From assembly GCA_002309795.1 (NCBI GenBank), contig DBXZ01000011.1, positions 1 through 13,455 on the forward strand: a DNA stretch of 13,455 nucleotides, written 5' to 3'. Below the pieces are notes generated by a model that did not search any database, was not told the origin of the DNA, and worked only from the letters and a program-made list of their open reading frames with translations. The translations under genes and the position numbers were made by a program. Positions 1 through 6,886 of this stretch are shown here, piece by piece (the first letter of the stretch is position 1; each line of letters starts with the position of its first letter). The DNA is from Bacteroidales bacterium UBA1199. GTDB lineage: Bacteria > Bacteroidota > Bacteroidia > Bacteroidales > UBA932.

Positions 1-416
1 GCGGCGAACAACTGCGGGCCTTTGCCTGCGGCGCCAGCCTGTGGCAGGACATCCCTTCACAGGTCAAATCGAGCTACATCAAGCATCGCCAGAACGGCAC
101 GCCGGGCTCTTACGGCACACACAGCATCAAGATTGAAAAGGGCAGCTTCCTGGAGAAGGCGCTCGGCTCCAACAAGGCAGTCGTGAACTCCTTCCACCAC
201 CAGGCCGTCAAGAAGGTCCCGCAGGGATTCAAGGTCGTCGCCAAATCCCCGGACGGAATTATCGAAGGTCTTGAGCGAGTCGCTCCGCTGAAGAACTATC
301 CCGACGGCGGCGGCATCATCATCGGCACCCAGTTCCACCCCGAAGCACTCTGCACCGGCGGTGAAACCATCTTCACCAACATCTTCAAGATTATCGTCGA
401 CGCCGCTTCGAAGTAG
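1..416 (+). CDS. Gamma-glutamyl-gamma-aminobutyrate hydrolase-like class I amidotransferase (peptidase C26), 3' part
   Basis: The frame is open from base 3 to the TAG at 414-416, giving 137 visible residues; the start and the nucleophilic cysteine lie before the window. The visible part has the ASLWQDI segment (11-17), NSFHHQAV (62-69) and the GTQFHPE motif (108-114). In class I glutamine amidotransferases the last motif supplies the catalytic histidine and glutamate (H112 and E114 here). The combination of a QDI segment, an HHQ segment and a terminal FHPE motif is characteristic of the PuuD / gamma-glutamyl-GABA hydrolase family, which cleaves gamma-glutamyl amide bonds in the cytoplasm. The exact substrate cannot be read from the sequence. 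The gene converges on radA with a single base between the two stop codons. Confidence 0.85.
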   Translation, partial: GEQLRAFACGASLWQDIPSQVKSSYIKHRQNGTPGSYGTHSIKIEKGSFLEKALGSNKAVVNSFHHQAVKKVPQGFKVVAKSPDGIIEGLERVAPLKNYPDGGGIIIGTQFHPEALCTGGETIFTNIFKIIVDAASK

Positions 417-417
417 T

Positions 418-1809
418 CTACTGGAAGAGTTTGCGGCAGAGGGCGGGGATGTCCGGGATGGAGACGATCCGGATGTTCCCGCTCCTGGGTTTGAGGGCTT
501 CGGCGCGGCTGAAGCTGGAGACGTAGATCTCCTCGAACCCGAGTTTGGCGGCTTCCGCAATGCGGCGTTCGACCTGCGGGACGGGGCGGATTTCCCCGCT
601 GAGGCCCACCTCGCCGGCAAAACAGACCTTGGGCGAGATGAAGAGGTCGAAGTTCGACGAAAGGACGGAGGCCACGATAGCCAGGTCGCAGGCCGGATCG
701 GAGACCCGCAGGCCGCCGGCCACATTCAGGAATACATCTTTGGCAGCCAGTTTGAAACCGGCGCGCTTCTCGAGTACGGCAAGCAGCATATTGAGCCGGC
801 GGCCGTCATAGCCTGTGGCGGAGCGCTGCGGCGTGCCGTAGGCGGCCGTGCTGACCAGCGCCTGAATCTCGATCAGGAAGGGCCGGGTGCCGTCCATCAC
901 CGCGCTGACCGCGACACCGGAAAGGTTGTCCTGGTGCATCGGGATCAGGATTTCCGAAGGATTGGAGACCTCGCGCAGGCCGGTGCCGGTCATCTCGAAG
1001 ACGGCCAGTTCGTCCGTGCTGCCGAATCGGTTTTTGATGCTGCGCAGGATGCGGTAGGAGCCCTTGGTGTCGCCTTCGAACTGCAGGACCACGTCCACGA
1101 TATGTTCGAGCACCTTGGGGCCGGCAATCGTGCCGTCTTTGGTGATATGGCCGATCAGGATGACCGGGGTGGCGCTCTCCTTGGCGTAGCGGAGCAGAGC
1201 CGCGGCGCATTCGCGCACCTGCGAGACGCTGCCCGATGCGGAATCGATCGCTTCGCTGTAGATGGTCTGGATGGAGTCCACGATCAGCAGATGCGGCTGC
1301 ACCTCGCGGGCGCGGTCCAGGATATTTTCGAGCAGGGTTTCGCTCAGAACCAGGCAGTTGCTGTCGTCGCCGCCGAGCCGCTGCGCGCGCAGCTTGATCT
1401 GCTTGGCGCTCTCCTCACCGCTGACATACAGCGTTTTGAGGCCCGTACAGCGGAGCGGAATCTGGAGCGACAGGGTGGACTTGCCGATTCCCGGCTCGCC
1501 GCCGATCAGCACCATCGAACCCTCCACCAGGCCGCCGCCCAGTACGCGGTCCAGTTCGCCGCCGCCCAGCGAAAGGCGGTTGTCGTCCGTAAAATCAATC
1601 TCGCGGAGCGGCTGGGGACGCGCCTCCTCAACGGCCAGGATGGCCCGGTTGCGGCTGGGAACCGCACTGCCGCCGCCAGAAGATTTGGGCGCGCGGGGCT
1701 CTTCCACCATCGTATTCCATTCGCCGCACGCAGGGCAGCGCCCCATCCACTTGGGACTCTCGTTGCCGCACGAGGTGCAGTACCAGACGGTTTTCGCTTT
1801 CGTTGCCAT
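418..1809 (-). CDS. radA: DNA repair protein RadA
   Basis: RadA is a RecA-like, Lon-related ATPase that promotes branch migration of recombination intermediates in the cytoplasm. The 463-residue product has the usual family length and all expected parts in order: an N-terminal C4 zinc finger (Cys 11, 14, 25, 28), a Walker A motif GEPGIGKS (104-111), a Walker B segment LLIVD (174-178), the RadA-specific KNRFG motif (259-263), and a C-terminal Lon-protease-like domain from about 290. The ATG at 1807-1809 places the zinc finger at the usual distance from the N-terminus. It is the last gene of the minus-strand operon, 4 bp after the GHKL ATPase gene. Its function appears unrelated to the hydrogenase-linked genes before it, so it is probably co-transcribed by position. 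No terminator is visible between it and the convergent gene. Confidence 0.97.
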   Translation of the reverse strand: MATKAKTVWYCTSCGNESPKWMGRCPACGEWNTMVEEPRAPKSSGGGSAVPSRNRAILAVEEARPQPLREIDFTDDNRLSLGGGELDRVLGGGLVEGSMVLIGGEPGIGKSTLSLQIPLRCTGLKTLYVSGEESAKQIKLRAQRLGGDDSNCLVLSETLLENILDRAREVQPHLLIVDSIQTIYSEAIDSASGSVSQVRECAAALLRYAKESATPVILIGHITKDGTIAGPKVLEHIVDVVLQFEGDTKGSYRILRSIKNRFGSTDELAVFEMTGTGLREVSNPSEILIPMHQDNLSGVAVSAVMDGTRPFLIEIQALVSTAAYGTPQRSATGYDGRRLNMLLAVLEKRAGFKLAAKDVFLNVAGGLRVSDPACDLAIVASVLSSNFDLFISPKVCFAGEVGLSGEIRPVPQVERRIAEAAKLGFEEIYVSSFSRAEALKPRSGNIRIVSIPDIPALCRKLFQ

Positions 1810-1813
1810 AAGC

Positions 1814-2347
1814 TTACGCTCCGATATTTTCGTGAATCAGTTCCGTGAGACTGCGGATAATCTCCGCATTGTTGAGATTCATCCCCTCGAAGACCTCCTT
1901 GACGTCGGCCGTGCTCAGTTCAAAGGTCTCGCCGTCCATGATGTAGCGGATGATGAAGTTGATGTCCTGATACTGGCAGATAAAGTTGGCGAAGCAGCCG
2001 GAAAGGTCGCCCCGCGGCTGCAGATCGATGTGCGAGCGCTTGTAGGAGGCATAGATCTCGGTCCCCTCACCCACCTTGGATTTCAGGTAAAACTGCCCGT
2101 CGCAGAGCTGGGAATGGTATTTCAGCAGCGCGATGCCCATCCCGATCTTGCGCTCCTTGCGGCAGGAGTAGAAGCGGTCGTTGATGGCCGCAATCATATC
2201 TTCCGGCATGCCGCAGCCGTTGTCGATGATCTTGATGGAGAGCAGGTCGCGCGCGGCGCTGTCCTCCATCTCGATGGTGATCTGCGTGGCACCCGCCCGG
2301 ATGGAGTTGTGGGTGATGTCGATGATATGGAGGTCGAGACTTTTCAT
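1814..2347 (-). CDS. GHKL-type ATP-binding protein of the hydrogenase-associated cluster
   Basis: This 177-residue protein has a histidine-kinase-like ATPase fold: an N-box with D10 and N14 (DITHN), a G1 box DNGCGM (42-47) and a G2 box GMGIALL (69-75). It has no dimerisation/phosphoacceptor histidine region and no sensor domain, so it is not a complete histidine kinase. Residues from about 105 to 177 form an extra C-terminal region that I do not recognise. Short stand-alone ATPases of this kind are known beside DRTGG, PHP and hydrogenase-like Fe-S genes in anaerobes. A role as a regulatory kinase or ATP-dependent switch in hydrogenase control is inference. It lies 3 bp downstream of the PHP gene and 4 bp upstream of radA, consistent with one transcript. 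Confidence 0.8.
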   Translation of the reverse strand: MKSLDLHIIDITHNSIRAGATQITIEMEDSAARDLLSIKIIDNGCGMPEDMIAAINDRFYSCRKERKIGMGIALLKYHSQLCDGQFYLKSKVGEGTEIYASYKRSHIDLQPRGDLSGCFANFICQYQDINFIIRYIMDGETFELSTADVKEVFEGMNLNNAEIIRSLTELIHENIGA

Positions 2348-2350
2348 AGG

Positions 2351-3085
2351 CTACAGGATGACCGGTTCGCCCTGGCGGAGGGCGTCGCGGAAGTTTTCAA
2401 AACTGAAGGAGGGCATCTCCAAAACACTGTGGATCTTGCCGATATCGGGAACGTAATGGGCGTCGCTGCTCTGGATGTAATTGAAGTCGCTGAACCAGGG
2501 GCACTGTTCCAGGAACTGATAGTTGTTCCGCTTGCAGTAGTAGCTCAGCTCCAGCGCGTGGAACTTGAGCTTGTCCGGCACGAATCCCAACTGCGAACTG
2601 ATGGAGAAGGTGGGGCGGTCCACGTGGGCCGGGATGAAGATTCCGCCCAGCTCATAGACCTTCTGCTGCAGTTCGAGCATCGGGAGGTCCAGCGCGTTGA
2701 TCAGCAGGTGCGGCACTTCGTCGAGCACGTTCTCCTCTTCGTCCACCACCAGCTGGTATCCGAACTTGTCCACGTCGTTTTCGAAAAAGATCACGCGGGA
2801 ATCCAGGAATGCCTGGAATTCAGCGAGTTTCTCCACCGTAGGCATGAAGCCCAGGCAGTGCACCTCCTCTTTGGTGGTGACCTCCGCCCCCATCAGCACG
2901 TGGAGGCCGACCCGTTCGCCCAGGATGCGGGTGACGTTGGCATTGAGGGTGGAGTTGTGGTCCGTCAGGCCGATAATGTCCAGTCCCCGCTCCCTGGCCG
3001 TAGCCACGATGGCGGAGGGGCTCATTTCGATGTCTCCACAGGGGGAGAGCACCGAATGGATGTGCATATCGGCGTTGAACTTCAC
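2351..3085 (-). CDS. PHP-domain metal-dependent phosphoesterase
   Basis: The 244-residue product has the polymerase-and-histidinol-phosphatase (PHP) signature: HIH (8-10), LTDHN (40-44), GAEVT (66-70), H76 in EEVHCLGF, an AHVDRP segment in the middle and a SDAH segment near the C-terminus. These supply the ligands of a multi-metal active site. PHP enzymes of this size (TrpH-like) hydrolyse phosphate monoesters or short nucleotides; the substrate here is unknown. The start is a GTG at 3083-3085. I prefer it over the ATG at 3065-3067 because a short leader of about six residues before the HIH motif is normal in the family. The stop codon of the upstream DRTGG gene lies in the same frame seven codons earlier. 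Its place between ATPase, DRTGG and Fe-S genes suggests a signalling or nucleotide-turnover role. Confidence 0.88.
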   Translation of the reverse strand: MKFNADMHIHSVLSPCGDIEMSPSAIVATARERGLDIIGLTDHNSTLNANVTRILGERVGLHVLMGAEVTTKEEVHCLGFMPTVEKLAEFQAFLDSRVIFFENDVDKFGYQLVVDEEENVLDEVPHLLINALDLPMLELQQKVYELGGIFIPAHVDRPTFSISSQLGFVPDKLKFHALELSYYCKRNNYQFLEQCPWFSDFNYIQSSDAHYVPDIGKIHSVLEMPSFSFENFRDALRQGEPVIL

Positions 3086-3103
3086 GGAAGTGCGGACGGG
3101 CCG

Positions 3104-3433
3104 CTATTTGATCAGTTCGTAGAGCTTGCCGCAGACGATAAAGGTGGGCTCCTGGCTCACGAGGATGCAGATATCCTCTTCTTTTGCATGCTCGAGCATG
3201 TCCTCGTCCGGCACGCCGCCGCGCACGATGATGACGGCGGGAATATCCTTGAGGGCCGCGATGGCGGTCACGTTCTTGTGGGTCTGCATGGTGATCCAGA
3301 CCTGTCCGCTGCGGGCATTGCCCATCACGTCGCTGAGCAGGTCGGAAGAGTATGCGCCTTTGATTTCGGCGTCGAGATTGGCCTCATTGAGGCACTTCAA
3401 ATCGAGTTTCTCGATGATTTCTTTGACAGTCAT
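3104..3433 (-). CDS. DRTGG-domain protein (second copy)
   Basis: This is a 109-residue protein starting at the ATG at 3431-3433. The longer open frame reaching to 3643 only overlaps the upstream Fe-S gene and is not needed. The segment GAYSSDLLSDVMG (26-38), followed by alternating hydrophobic strands and helices, fits the DRTGG domain, a small presumed ligand-binding domain that also occurs in phosphotransacetylase and in CBS-domain proteins. It is similar in layout to the product of 5219-5563, so the operon carries two related DRTGG proteins. Stand-alone DRTGG proteins are known in [FeFe]-hydrogenase-linked clusters, but their biochemical role is not established to my knowledge. The gene starts 13 bp after the Fe-S gene and ends 18 bp before the PHP gene. 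Confidence 0.82.
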   Translation of the reverse strand: MTVKEIIEKLDLKCLNEANLDAEIKGAYSSDLLSDVMGNARSGQVWITMQTHKNVTAIAALKDIPAVIIVRGGVPDEDMLEHAKEEDICILVSQEPTFIVCGKLYELIK

Positions 3434-3446
3434 ATCGGTAAAAAGT

Positions 3447-4790
3447 TTATTTCCGTTCAGGTTCCGCCGGCTTGACGCGGTCGCCCCAGATACGGCGGAT
3501 GGCGGCTTCGGAGGCCTCGGTATTGCGGTTGATGAAGATACAGTTGTTTTCGTCGGCTTCGCCGCGGACGATATCTTCCGCCAGTGCGGCGCACGAGGGC
3601 GCACCGCATGCGGAGCAGTTGATGCCGGGCAGCGATTTTTCAATCTTTTTCATCCGTTCAGCCATCTTGAAGGCGGTTCCAAAGTCCTCGTCGAGCTTGT
3701 AGAGCGAACGCGGCTTGATCTCGGGAATCACCATCTCTTCTGCAATCTGTTCGGAGAATTCGGTATGGTCGTAGGTCAGCTCCTGCTGGTCGTGGTGCAG
3801 TCGGGCCAGCAGCTTGGCGCGGGTCTCAATCCGCTTGCGGGCCACGAAGCAGTTCTGGGTGGTGAGCACGCCGCCCACGCAACCCTCTTCGCAGATACGG
3901 AGTTCCACCAGGCCGGGCGCGTCCACCTTGTCGTCTTCCAGACGGTCCAGGAACTGAATCACGTTCTTGAGGCCGTCCACCGCATACGGAGAGCCCGGGA
4001 AGCAGGCAGCCTCGCCGCGGCTGAGGGGCCACATGACGTCCGCCGGCGTAAGGGTGTGGTTGATGGGCTCCGCATCTTTGTCGGAATTGCTGAGCATCAG
4101 CTTCACCTTGTTGTAGAGGAAGTCCATGTTGATGACACCGGCAATGTGGGTGTCCTGGTTACTGACCGGATACTTGATGGAGGCAATCTTGGCGGCGCAG
4201 GGCGTCACGTAGAAGATGCCGATGGCCTCGCGGCGGATGCCCTGATCCAGCAGTTTTCTGAGGATGGCGCGGGCCGCCACGTCGAGCGGGGATTTCAGGT
4301 GGATGATGTTGTCTACCAGCGAAGGATAGCGCACCTGCACCAGCCGGATGACGGCCGGGCAATACGGGGAGATGAAGGTCCGGATCTCCGGATGGCTGGC
4401 CATATACTCCTTGTAGAGTTCCACGAGGAATTCCACGCTGTGCTCCACCTCATAGATATGGGTGAATCCCAGCTTCTTCAGGCAGGAGTAGATCTCCTTG
4501 GTCTTGTATTTGTCCTCAAACTGGCCGATAAACACGGCCGGAACCAGCGCCACGCGGCAGCCGTAGTTCTCGATGAGGTTGAAGTCGTCCTGCTTGATAT
4601 AGATGGCCTTGCGCGGGCAGCTCTTGAGGCACTCGCCGCAGTCCACGCATTTGTTGTCGGAAATCACGGCCTTGCCGTCGCGGATGCGGATGGCTGCCGT
4701 CGGGCAGATACGCATGCAGGCGGTACAGCCGGAACAAAGGTAGTCGTTGACCTTCAGCGAGTGGCGGAAATAGGTGTCGGTAGGAGCCAT
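3447..4790 (-). CDS. Ferredoxin / [FeFe]-hydrogenase-like Fe-S protein, probably a sensor or regulator
   Basis: The 447-residue product has three parts. First, two [4Fe-4S] ferredoxin motifs (Cys 19, 22, 25, 29 and 48, 51, 54, 58). Second, a domain related to the C-terminal half of [FeFe]-hydrogenase large subunits, about residues 75-330. Third, a C-terminal four-cysteine Fe-S domain (Cys 392, 395, 400, 417) before a short tail. In the hydrogenase-like part the four cysteines that would hold the H-cluster [4Fe-4S] unit remain (144, 198, 300, 304). However, the L1 motif reads SPYCPA instead of TSCCPxW, so the proton-relay cysteine is a tyrosine; L2 keeps lysine 201 but lacks the usual glutamate; L3 reads RICEEGC. 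This argues against efficient turnover and favours a redox or H2 sensing role, which is inference. It is the centre of the operon, flanked by ATPase and DRTGG genes. Confidence 0.87.
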   Translation of the reverse strand: MAPTDTYFRHSLKVNDYLCSGCTACMRICPTAAIRIRDGKAVISDNKCVDCGECLKSCPRKAIYIKQDDFNLIENYGCRVALVPAVFIGQFEDKYKTKEIYSCLKKLGFTHIYEVEHSVEFLVELYKEYMASHPEIRTFISPYCPAVIRLVQVRYPSLVDNIIHLKSPLDVAARAILRKLLDQGIRREAIGIFYVTPCAAKIASIKYPVSNQDTHIAGVINMDFLYNKVKLMLSNSDKDAEPINHTLTPADVMWPLSRGEAACFPGSPYAVDGLKNVIQFLDRLEDDKVDAPGLVELRICEEGCVGGVLTTQNCFVARKRIETRAKLLARLHHDQQELTYDHTEFSEQIAEEMVIPEIKPRSLYKLDEDFGTAFKMAERMKKIEKSLPGINCSACGAPSCAALAEDIVRGEADENNCIFINRNTEASEAAIRRIWGDRVKPAEPERK

Positions 4791-4800
4791 ACGATTGGGG

Positions 4801-5214
4801 TTAAGCCAGTTTGACGGTCATGGTCAGCGTGGTGCCGACTCCGATTTCGGTTTCGATCTTCAGGTCGTCCGTATTCTTTTTGATGTTCGGGAGGCCCATG
4901 CCGGCGCCATAGCCCATTTCTCGGACCTTGGGTGAAGCGGTGGACCATCCTTCCTGCATGGCGAGGTCGATATTGGGGATGCCGGGGCCCTGGTCGGCCA
5001 CCACCATCACAATCTTCTCGCCGTCGATATCTACGTCGATGGTGCCGCCGTAAGCGTGCGCCACCGCGTTGATTTCCGCCTCAAAGAGGGCGACTACGGT
5101 GCGTTTGATGTTGACCGGATCCACGCCCATCTGCTTGAGCGTACGCTTGACGCTGCTTGAAGCCTGGCCGGCGTCGGTAAAGTTTCCCTGTTCGATGGTA
5201 AAGGTATAGTGCAT
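4801..5214 (-). CDS. RsbT/anti-sigma-type ATP-binding protein
   Basis: This 137-residue single-domain protein carries a GHKL ATPase fold: an N-box FEAEINAVAHA (44-54, with N49), G1 box DQGPGI (74-79) and a glycine-rich G2 segment GYGAGMGL (101-108). Size and motif spacing resemble the RsbT/RsbW group of small serine kinases and anti-sigma factors rather than sensor histidine kinases. It follows the first DRTGG gene by 4 bp and precedes the hydrogenase-like Fe-S gene by 10 bp. The operon thus encodes two different GHKL ATPases. In known families such ATPases phosphorylate or bind a protein partner; no STAS-type partner is seen in this window, so the partner here is unknown. The DRTGG and Fe-S proteins are the natural candidates by position. 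Confidence 0.82.
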   Translation of the reverse strand: MHYTFTIEQGNFTDAGQASSSVKRTLKQMGVDPVNIKRTVVALFEAEINAVAHAYGGTIDVDIDGEKIVMVVADQGPGIPNIDLAMQEGWSTASPKVREMGYGAGMGLPNIKKNTDDLKIETEIGVGTTLTMTVKLA

Positions 5215-5218
5215 AGCG

Positions 5219-5563
5219 TCAATAGAGGGGTTGCAACCCGGCGTCGTAGAGGATGCCGCTGAGTTTGAAGAGACTGTATTTGGATTTGATGAGGGTGATG
5301 TCGGACTCTTCCGCGAGTTCGATCATATCTTCATCCGGCTGTTTGTCGCGGCCGATCAGCACCACGCGCAGGTCCGCCATCTCGGCGGTTCGGAGTGTCT
5401 GGTTATTGCAGAGGCCCGTAATCAGCAGGGTGTCGTCCATCGAAAAGCGGAGCACGTCGCTCATCAGGTCCGACGCAAAGGCCTTGGTAATCTCGTACTC
5501 AGGGTCGATGGCCGCTCCGACCATCTCGCCGGCGACCAGGGTAACAATTTCTTTGACTTTCAT
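5219..5563 (-). CDS. DRTGG-domain protein (first gene of the operon)
   Basis: The start is the ATG at 5561-5563, giving 114 residues. The open frame continues upstream to 5659, but that part runs through the promoter and the terminator hairpin, so I reject the longer form. Residues around 33-45 (FASDLMSDVLRF) align in position with the SDLLSDVMG segment of the second DRTGG protein, and the first residues (MKVKEIV) parallel its MTVKEII. The two genes are therefore probably paralogues that flank the ATPase and Fe-S genes. The DRTGG domain is thought to bind a small ligand; its role here is unknown. No Shine-Dalgarno is visible. The promoter motif ends 24 bp upstream of the ATG. Confidence 0.82.
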   Translation of the reverse strand: MKVKEIVTLVAGEMVGAAIDPEYEITKAFASDLMSDVLRFSMDDTLLITGLCNNQTLRTAEMADLRVVLIGRDKQPDEDMIELAEESDITLIKSKYSLFKLSGILYDAGLQPLY

Positions 5564-5569
5564 AGTCTG

Positions 5570-5580
5570 CACATTTTGTG
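5570..5580. promoter_or_regulatory. Possible operator palindrome in the operon leader
   Basis: The sequence CACATTTTGTG is a small palindrome (CACA, three bases, TGTG) between the -7 box and the ATG of the DRTGG gene at 5563. Its place just after the likely transcription start would suit a repressor site. It does not match a Rex or CRP consensus well enough to name a regulator, and an 11-base palindrome could be chance. Confidence 0.25.
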
Positions 5581-5587
5581 TATCATG

Positions 5588-5617
5588 CAAATATAATAAA
5601 AAAGGCGCAGCCTGCAA
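5588..5617 (-). promoter_or_regulatory. Bacteroidetes-type promoter of the hydrogenase-accessory/radA operon
   Basis: On the minus strand the sequence reads TTG (5617-5615), 19 bases, then TATATTTG (5595-5588). This fits the Bacteroidetes primary sigma factor consensus of a -33 TTG and a -7 TAnnTTTG separated by about 19-21 bases. The -33 element falls inside the loop of the terminator hairpin at 5602-5629. The start codon is 24 bp downstream. Confidence 0.7.
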
Positions 5618-5629
5618 CGGATGCGCCTT
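5596..5629 (-). terminator. Rho-independent terminator (minus strand), overlapping a promoter
   Basis: On the minus strand AAGGCGCA (5629-5622) and TGCGCCTT (5609-5602) form an 8-bp stem with a 12-base loop, followed by a T-rich run down to 5596. No minus-strand gene now lies directly upstream, because the Fic gene is on the plus strand. It may have terminated a unit that was adjacent before the accessory genes arrived, or it blocks read-through antisense to fic. Confidence 0.65.
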
Positions 5630-5696
5630 AATCTTGGCCCTATCGTAAATACGGCCCAAAACGAGCTTCTCTTTCGGCCTTCAGAGGAATTATTCG

Positions 5697-5704
5697 TATC
5701 TTTG
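5697..5704 (+). promoter_or_regulatory. Promoter -7 box for the Fic gene
   Basis: TATCTTTG matches the Bacteroidetes -7 consensus TAnnTTTG and ends 24 bp before the ATG at 5729, the same spacing as for the divergent operon. A TTTC at 5672-5675, 21 bp upstream, could be a weak -33 element. Confidence 0.6.
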
Positions 5705-5728
5705 TAATTGTTCGGTAACGGAAATTAG

Positions 5729-6787
5729 ATGATCAGCTTCGAAGAATACATCCGTCAGGGAGAGCCGGGACGCAGCGTCAAGGCGGCGGCCTGGCAGACT
5801 GCTATCGGCCTGCAGGACGTGGATGGGCTCAAACCTTCGGAGTATCTCGTGGAAACCGCCAAACGCCACATCGAGGGAGATGTCACCATACAAGAAGTCA
5901 AAGGACTCATCGACACCTATTATAAGTCCCGATCGGGAAGGCTGTCTGTTGAAGAGGAACGAACAGAAGAAGCTGACAAGGTCTCTGCCAGAATCACCGA
6001 AATCCTACAGGAAGAAACTTTCTCCTTGACCCCTGCCGAACTTCAGCGGATTCACCGCCGCCTGTTCGAGGGCATCTTCAAGTTTGCCGGTAAGTTCCGG
6101 GATTACAACATCTCCAAAAAAGAATGGGTACTGAATGATGCCTCAGTACTTTATAACCCCTATGAGAATCTGAAAGAAACGCTTGACTACGACTTCGCCG
6201 GGGAAAAGAAGTTTGACTACAGCGCTGCCACACCCGACGAAGCCATCAAGCGTATCGGAATCTTTATCGCCGGAATTTGGCAGATTCATCCTTTCGGAGA
6301 GGGTAATACCCGCACAACGGCCGTCTTCCTTATCCAATATCTCCGGAGTTTTGGCTACACCATTTCCAACGAACTGTTTGCAAGTCATTCCTGGTACTTC
6401 CGGAATGCTCTTGTTCGTGCCAACTACTTCAATCGTGAGAAGGGAATTGTCCCTACTGGAAAATATCTGGAGGCATTCCTCCGCAACCTCATCCTTGGCG
6501 AGCACAATGAGCTGAGGAACCGATACCTCCATATTGATTATTCCACTCAAAGTGAAACTCCAGATAATTCAAAGAGCAATAATTGCACTTTGGAAGAGCT
6601 TGCCGTATTACGACACATCAAATCCAATCCCAAGGCCACCCAAGAAGAACTGGCGAAACAAATCCACCGCTCTCCCAGGACTGTCAAAACCTACACTATT
6701 CGCCTGAAAGAAAAAGGTTACCTCGCTCGCCGCAACGGCAAGCGCGACGGTTGGTGGGAGGTCCTGTTACCCCTCCCTGAAGAATAA
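5729..6787 (+). CDS. Fic-family protein with C-terminal winged helix
   Basis: The 352-residue product has a central Fic domain (about 105-260) with the core motif HPFGEGNTR (187-195). Fic enzymes usually transfer AMP from ATP to a hydroxyl side chain of a target protein. The motif keeps the catalytic histidine, the acidic metal ligand E191 and R195, but has threonine in place of the usual second glycine, and alanine (A198) where canonical HxFxxGNGRxxR enzymes have a second arginine. Residues 1-65, with an AIGLQ segment and a HIEGD segment, resemble the antitoxin (VbhA-like) region fused to many Bacteroidetes Fic proteins, suggesting self-inhibition. Residues 288-345 look like a winged helix-turn-helix (ATQEELAKQIHRSPRTVKTY), which may bind DNA. 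It stands alone on the plus strand between two minus-strand operons and is likely accessory. Confidence 0.9.
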   Translation: MISFEEYIRQGEPGRSVKAAAWQTAIGLQDVDGLKPSEYLVETAKRHIEGDVTIQEVKGLIDTYYKSRSGRLSVEEERTEEADKVSARITEILQEETFSLTPAELQRIHRRLFEGIFKFAGKFRDYNISKKEWVLNDASVLYNPYENLKETLDYDFAGEKKFDYSAATPDEAIKRIGIFIAGIWQIHPFGEGNTRTTAVFLIQYLRSFGYTISNELFASHSWYFRNALVRANYFNREKGIVPTGKYLEAFLRNLILGEHNELRNRYLHIDYSTQSETPDNSKSNNCTLEELAVLRHIKSNPKATQEELAKQIHRSPRTVKTYTIRLKEKGYLARRNGKRDGWWEVLLPLPEE

Positions 6788-6810
6788 CCCGGCAACAACC
6801 CGGGCACAGT

Positions 6811-6844
6811 AAAAAGAAAAAGGCCGCCCGAAGTTCGGACGGCC
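6811..6844 (-). terminator. Rho-independent terminator after the sigma/lipoprotein operon
   Basis: Read on the minus strand, GGCCGTCCGAA and TTCGGGCGGCC (6844-6822) pair over 11 positions with one G-T wobble, and are followed by a T-rich run (6821-6811). It lies 42 bp after the stop of the lipoprotein gene at 6887, so it probably ends the sigma operon. The convergent Fic gene stops at 6787. Confidence 0.85.
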
Positions 6845-6856
6845 CTCTTCAACGGG
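6813..6856. repeat. 44-bp direct repeat, copy 1 (contains a terminator)
   Basis: The 44 bases are identical to 9108-9151, 2295 bp away. The repeat includes the A-rich run, the hairpin and 12 further bases (ctcttcaacggg) beyond the hairpin, so identity goes past what terminator function alone would require. The pair brackets the ECF sigma operon. Confidence 0.9.
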
Positions 6857-6886
6857 AGTGCCTCAATACTTGACGGGGGCTTTCGT

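Noticed and set aside
361..1848. Long plus-strand open frame of 495 codons
   Set aside because: It is antisense to radA, has no recognisable domain, and arises from GC-rich codon use; radA is complete with all its motifs.
1262..3475. Plus-strand open frame of 737 codons
   Set aside because: It runs antisense to radA, the ATPase, PHP and DRTGG genes, all of which have clear family motifs.
3434..3643. N-terminal extension of the second DRTGG protein
   Set aside because: It lies inside the 3' end of the Fe-S protein gene in another frame; the ATG at 3433 gives the normal domain length.
3126..4814. Plus-strand open frame of 562 codons
   Set aside because: It is antisense to the Fe-S protein, whose cysteine motifs are unmistakable.
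5564..5659. N-terminal extension of the first DRTGG protein
   Set aside because: The extension would be encoded by the promoter and terminator hairpin; the ATG at 5563 matches the start of the paralogue.
6789..6803. CCCGG...CCGGG hairpin as a terminator for fic
   Set aside because: The stem is short and no T-run follows on the plus strand.
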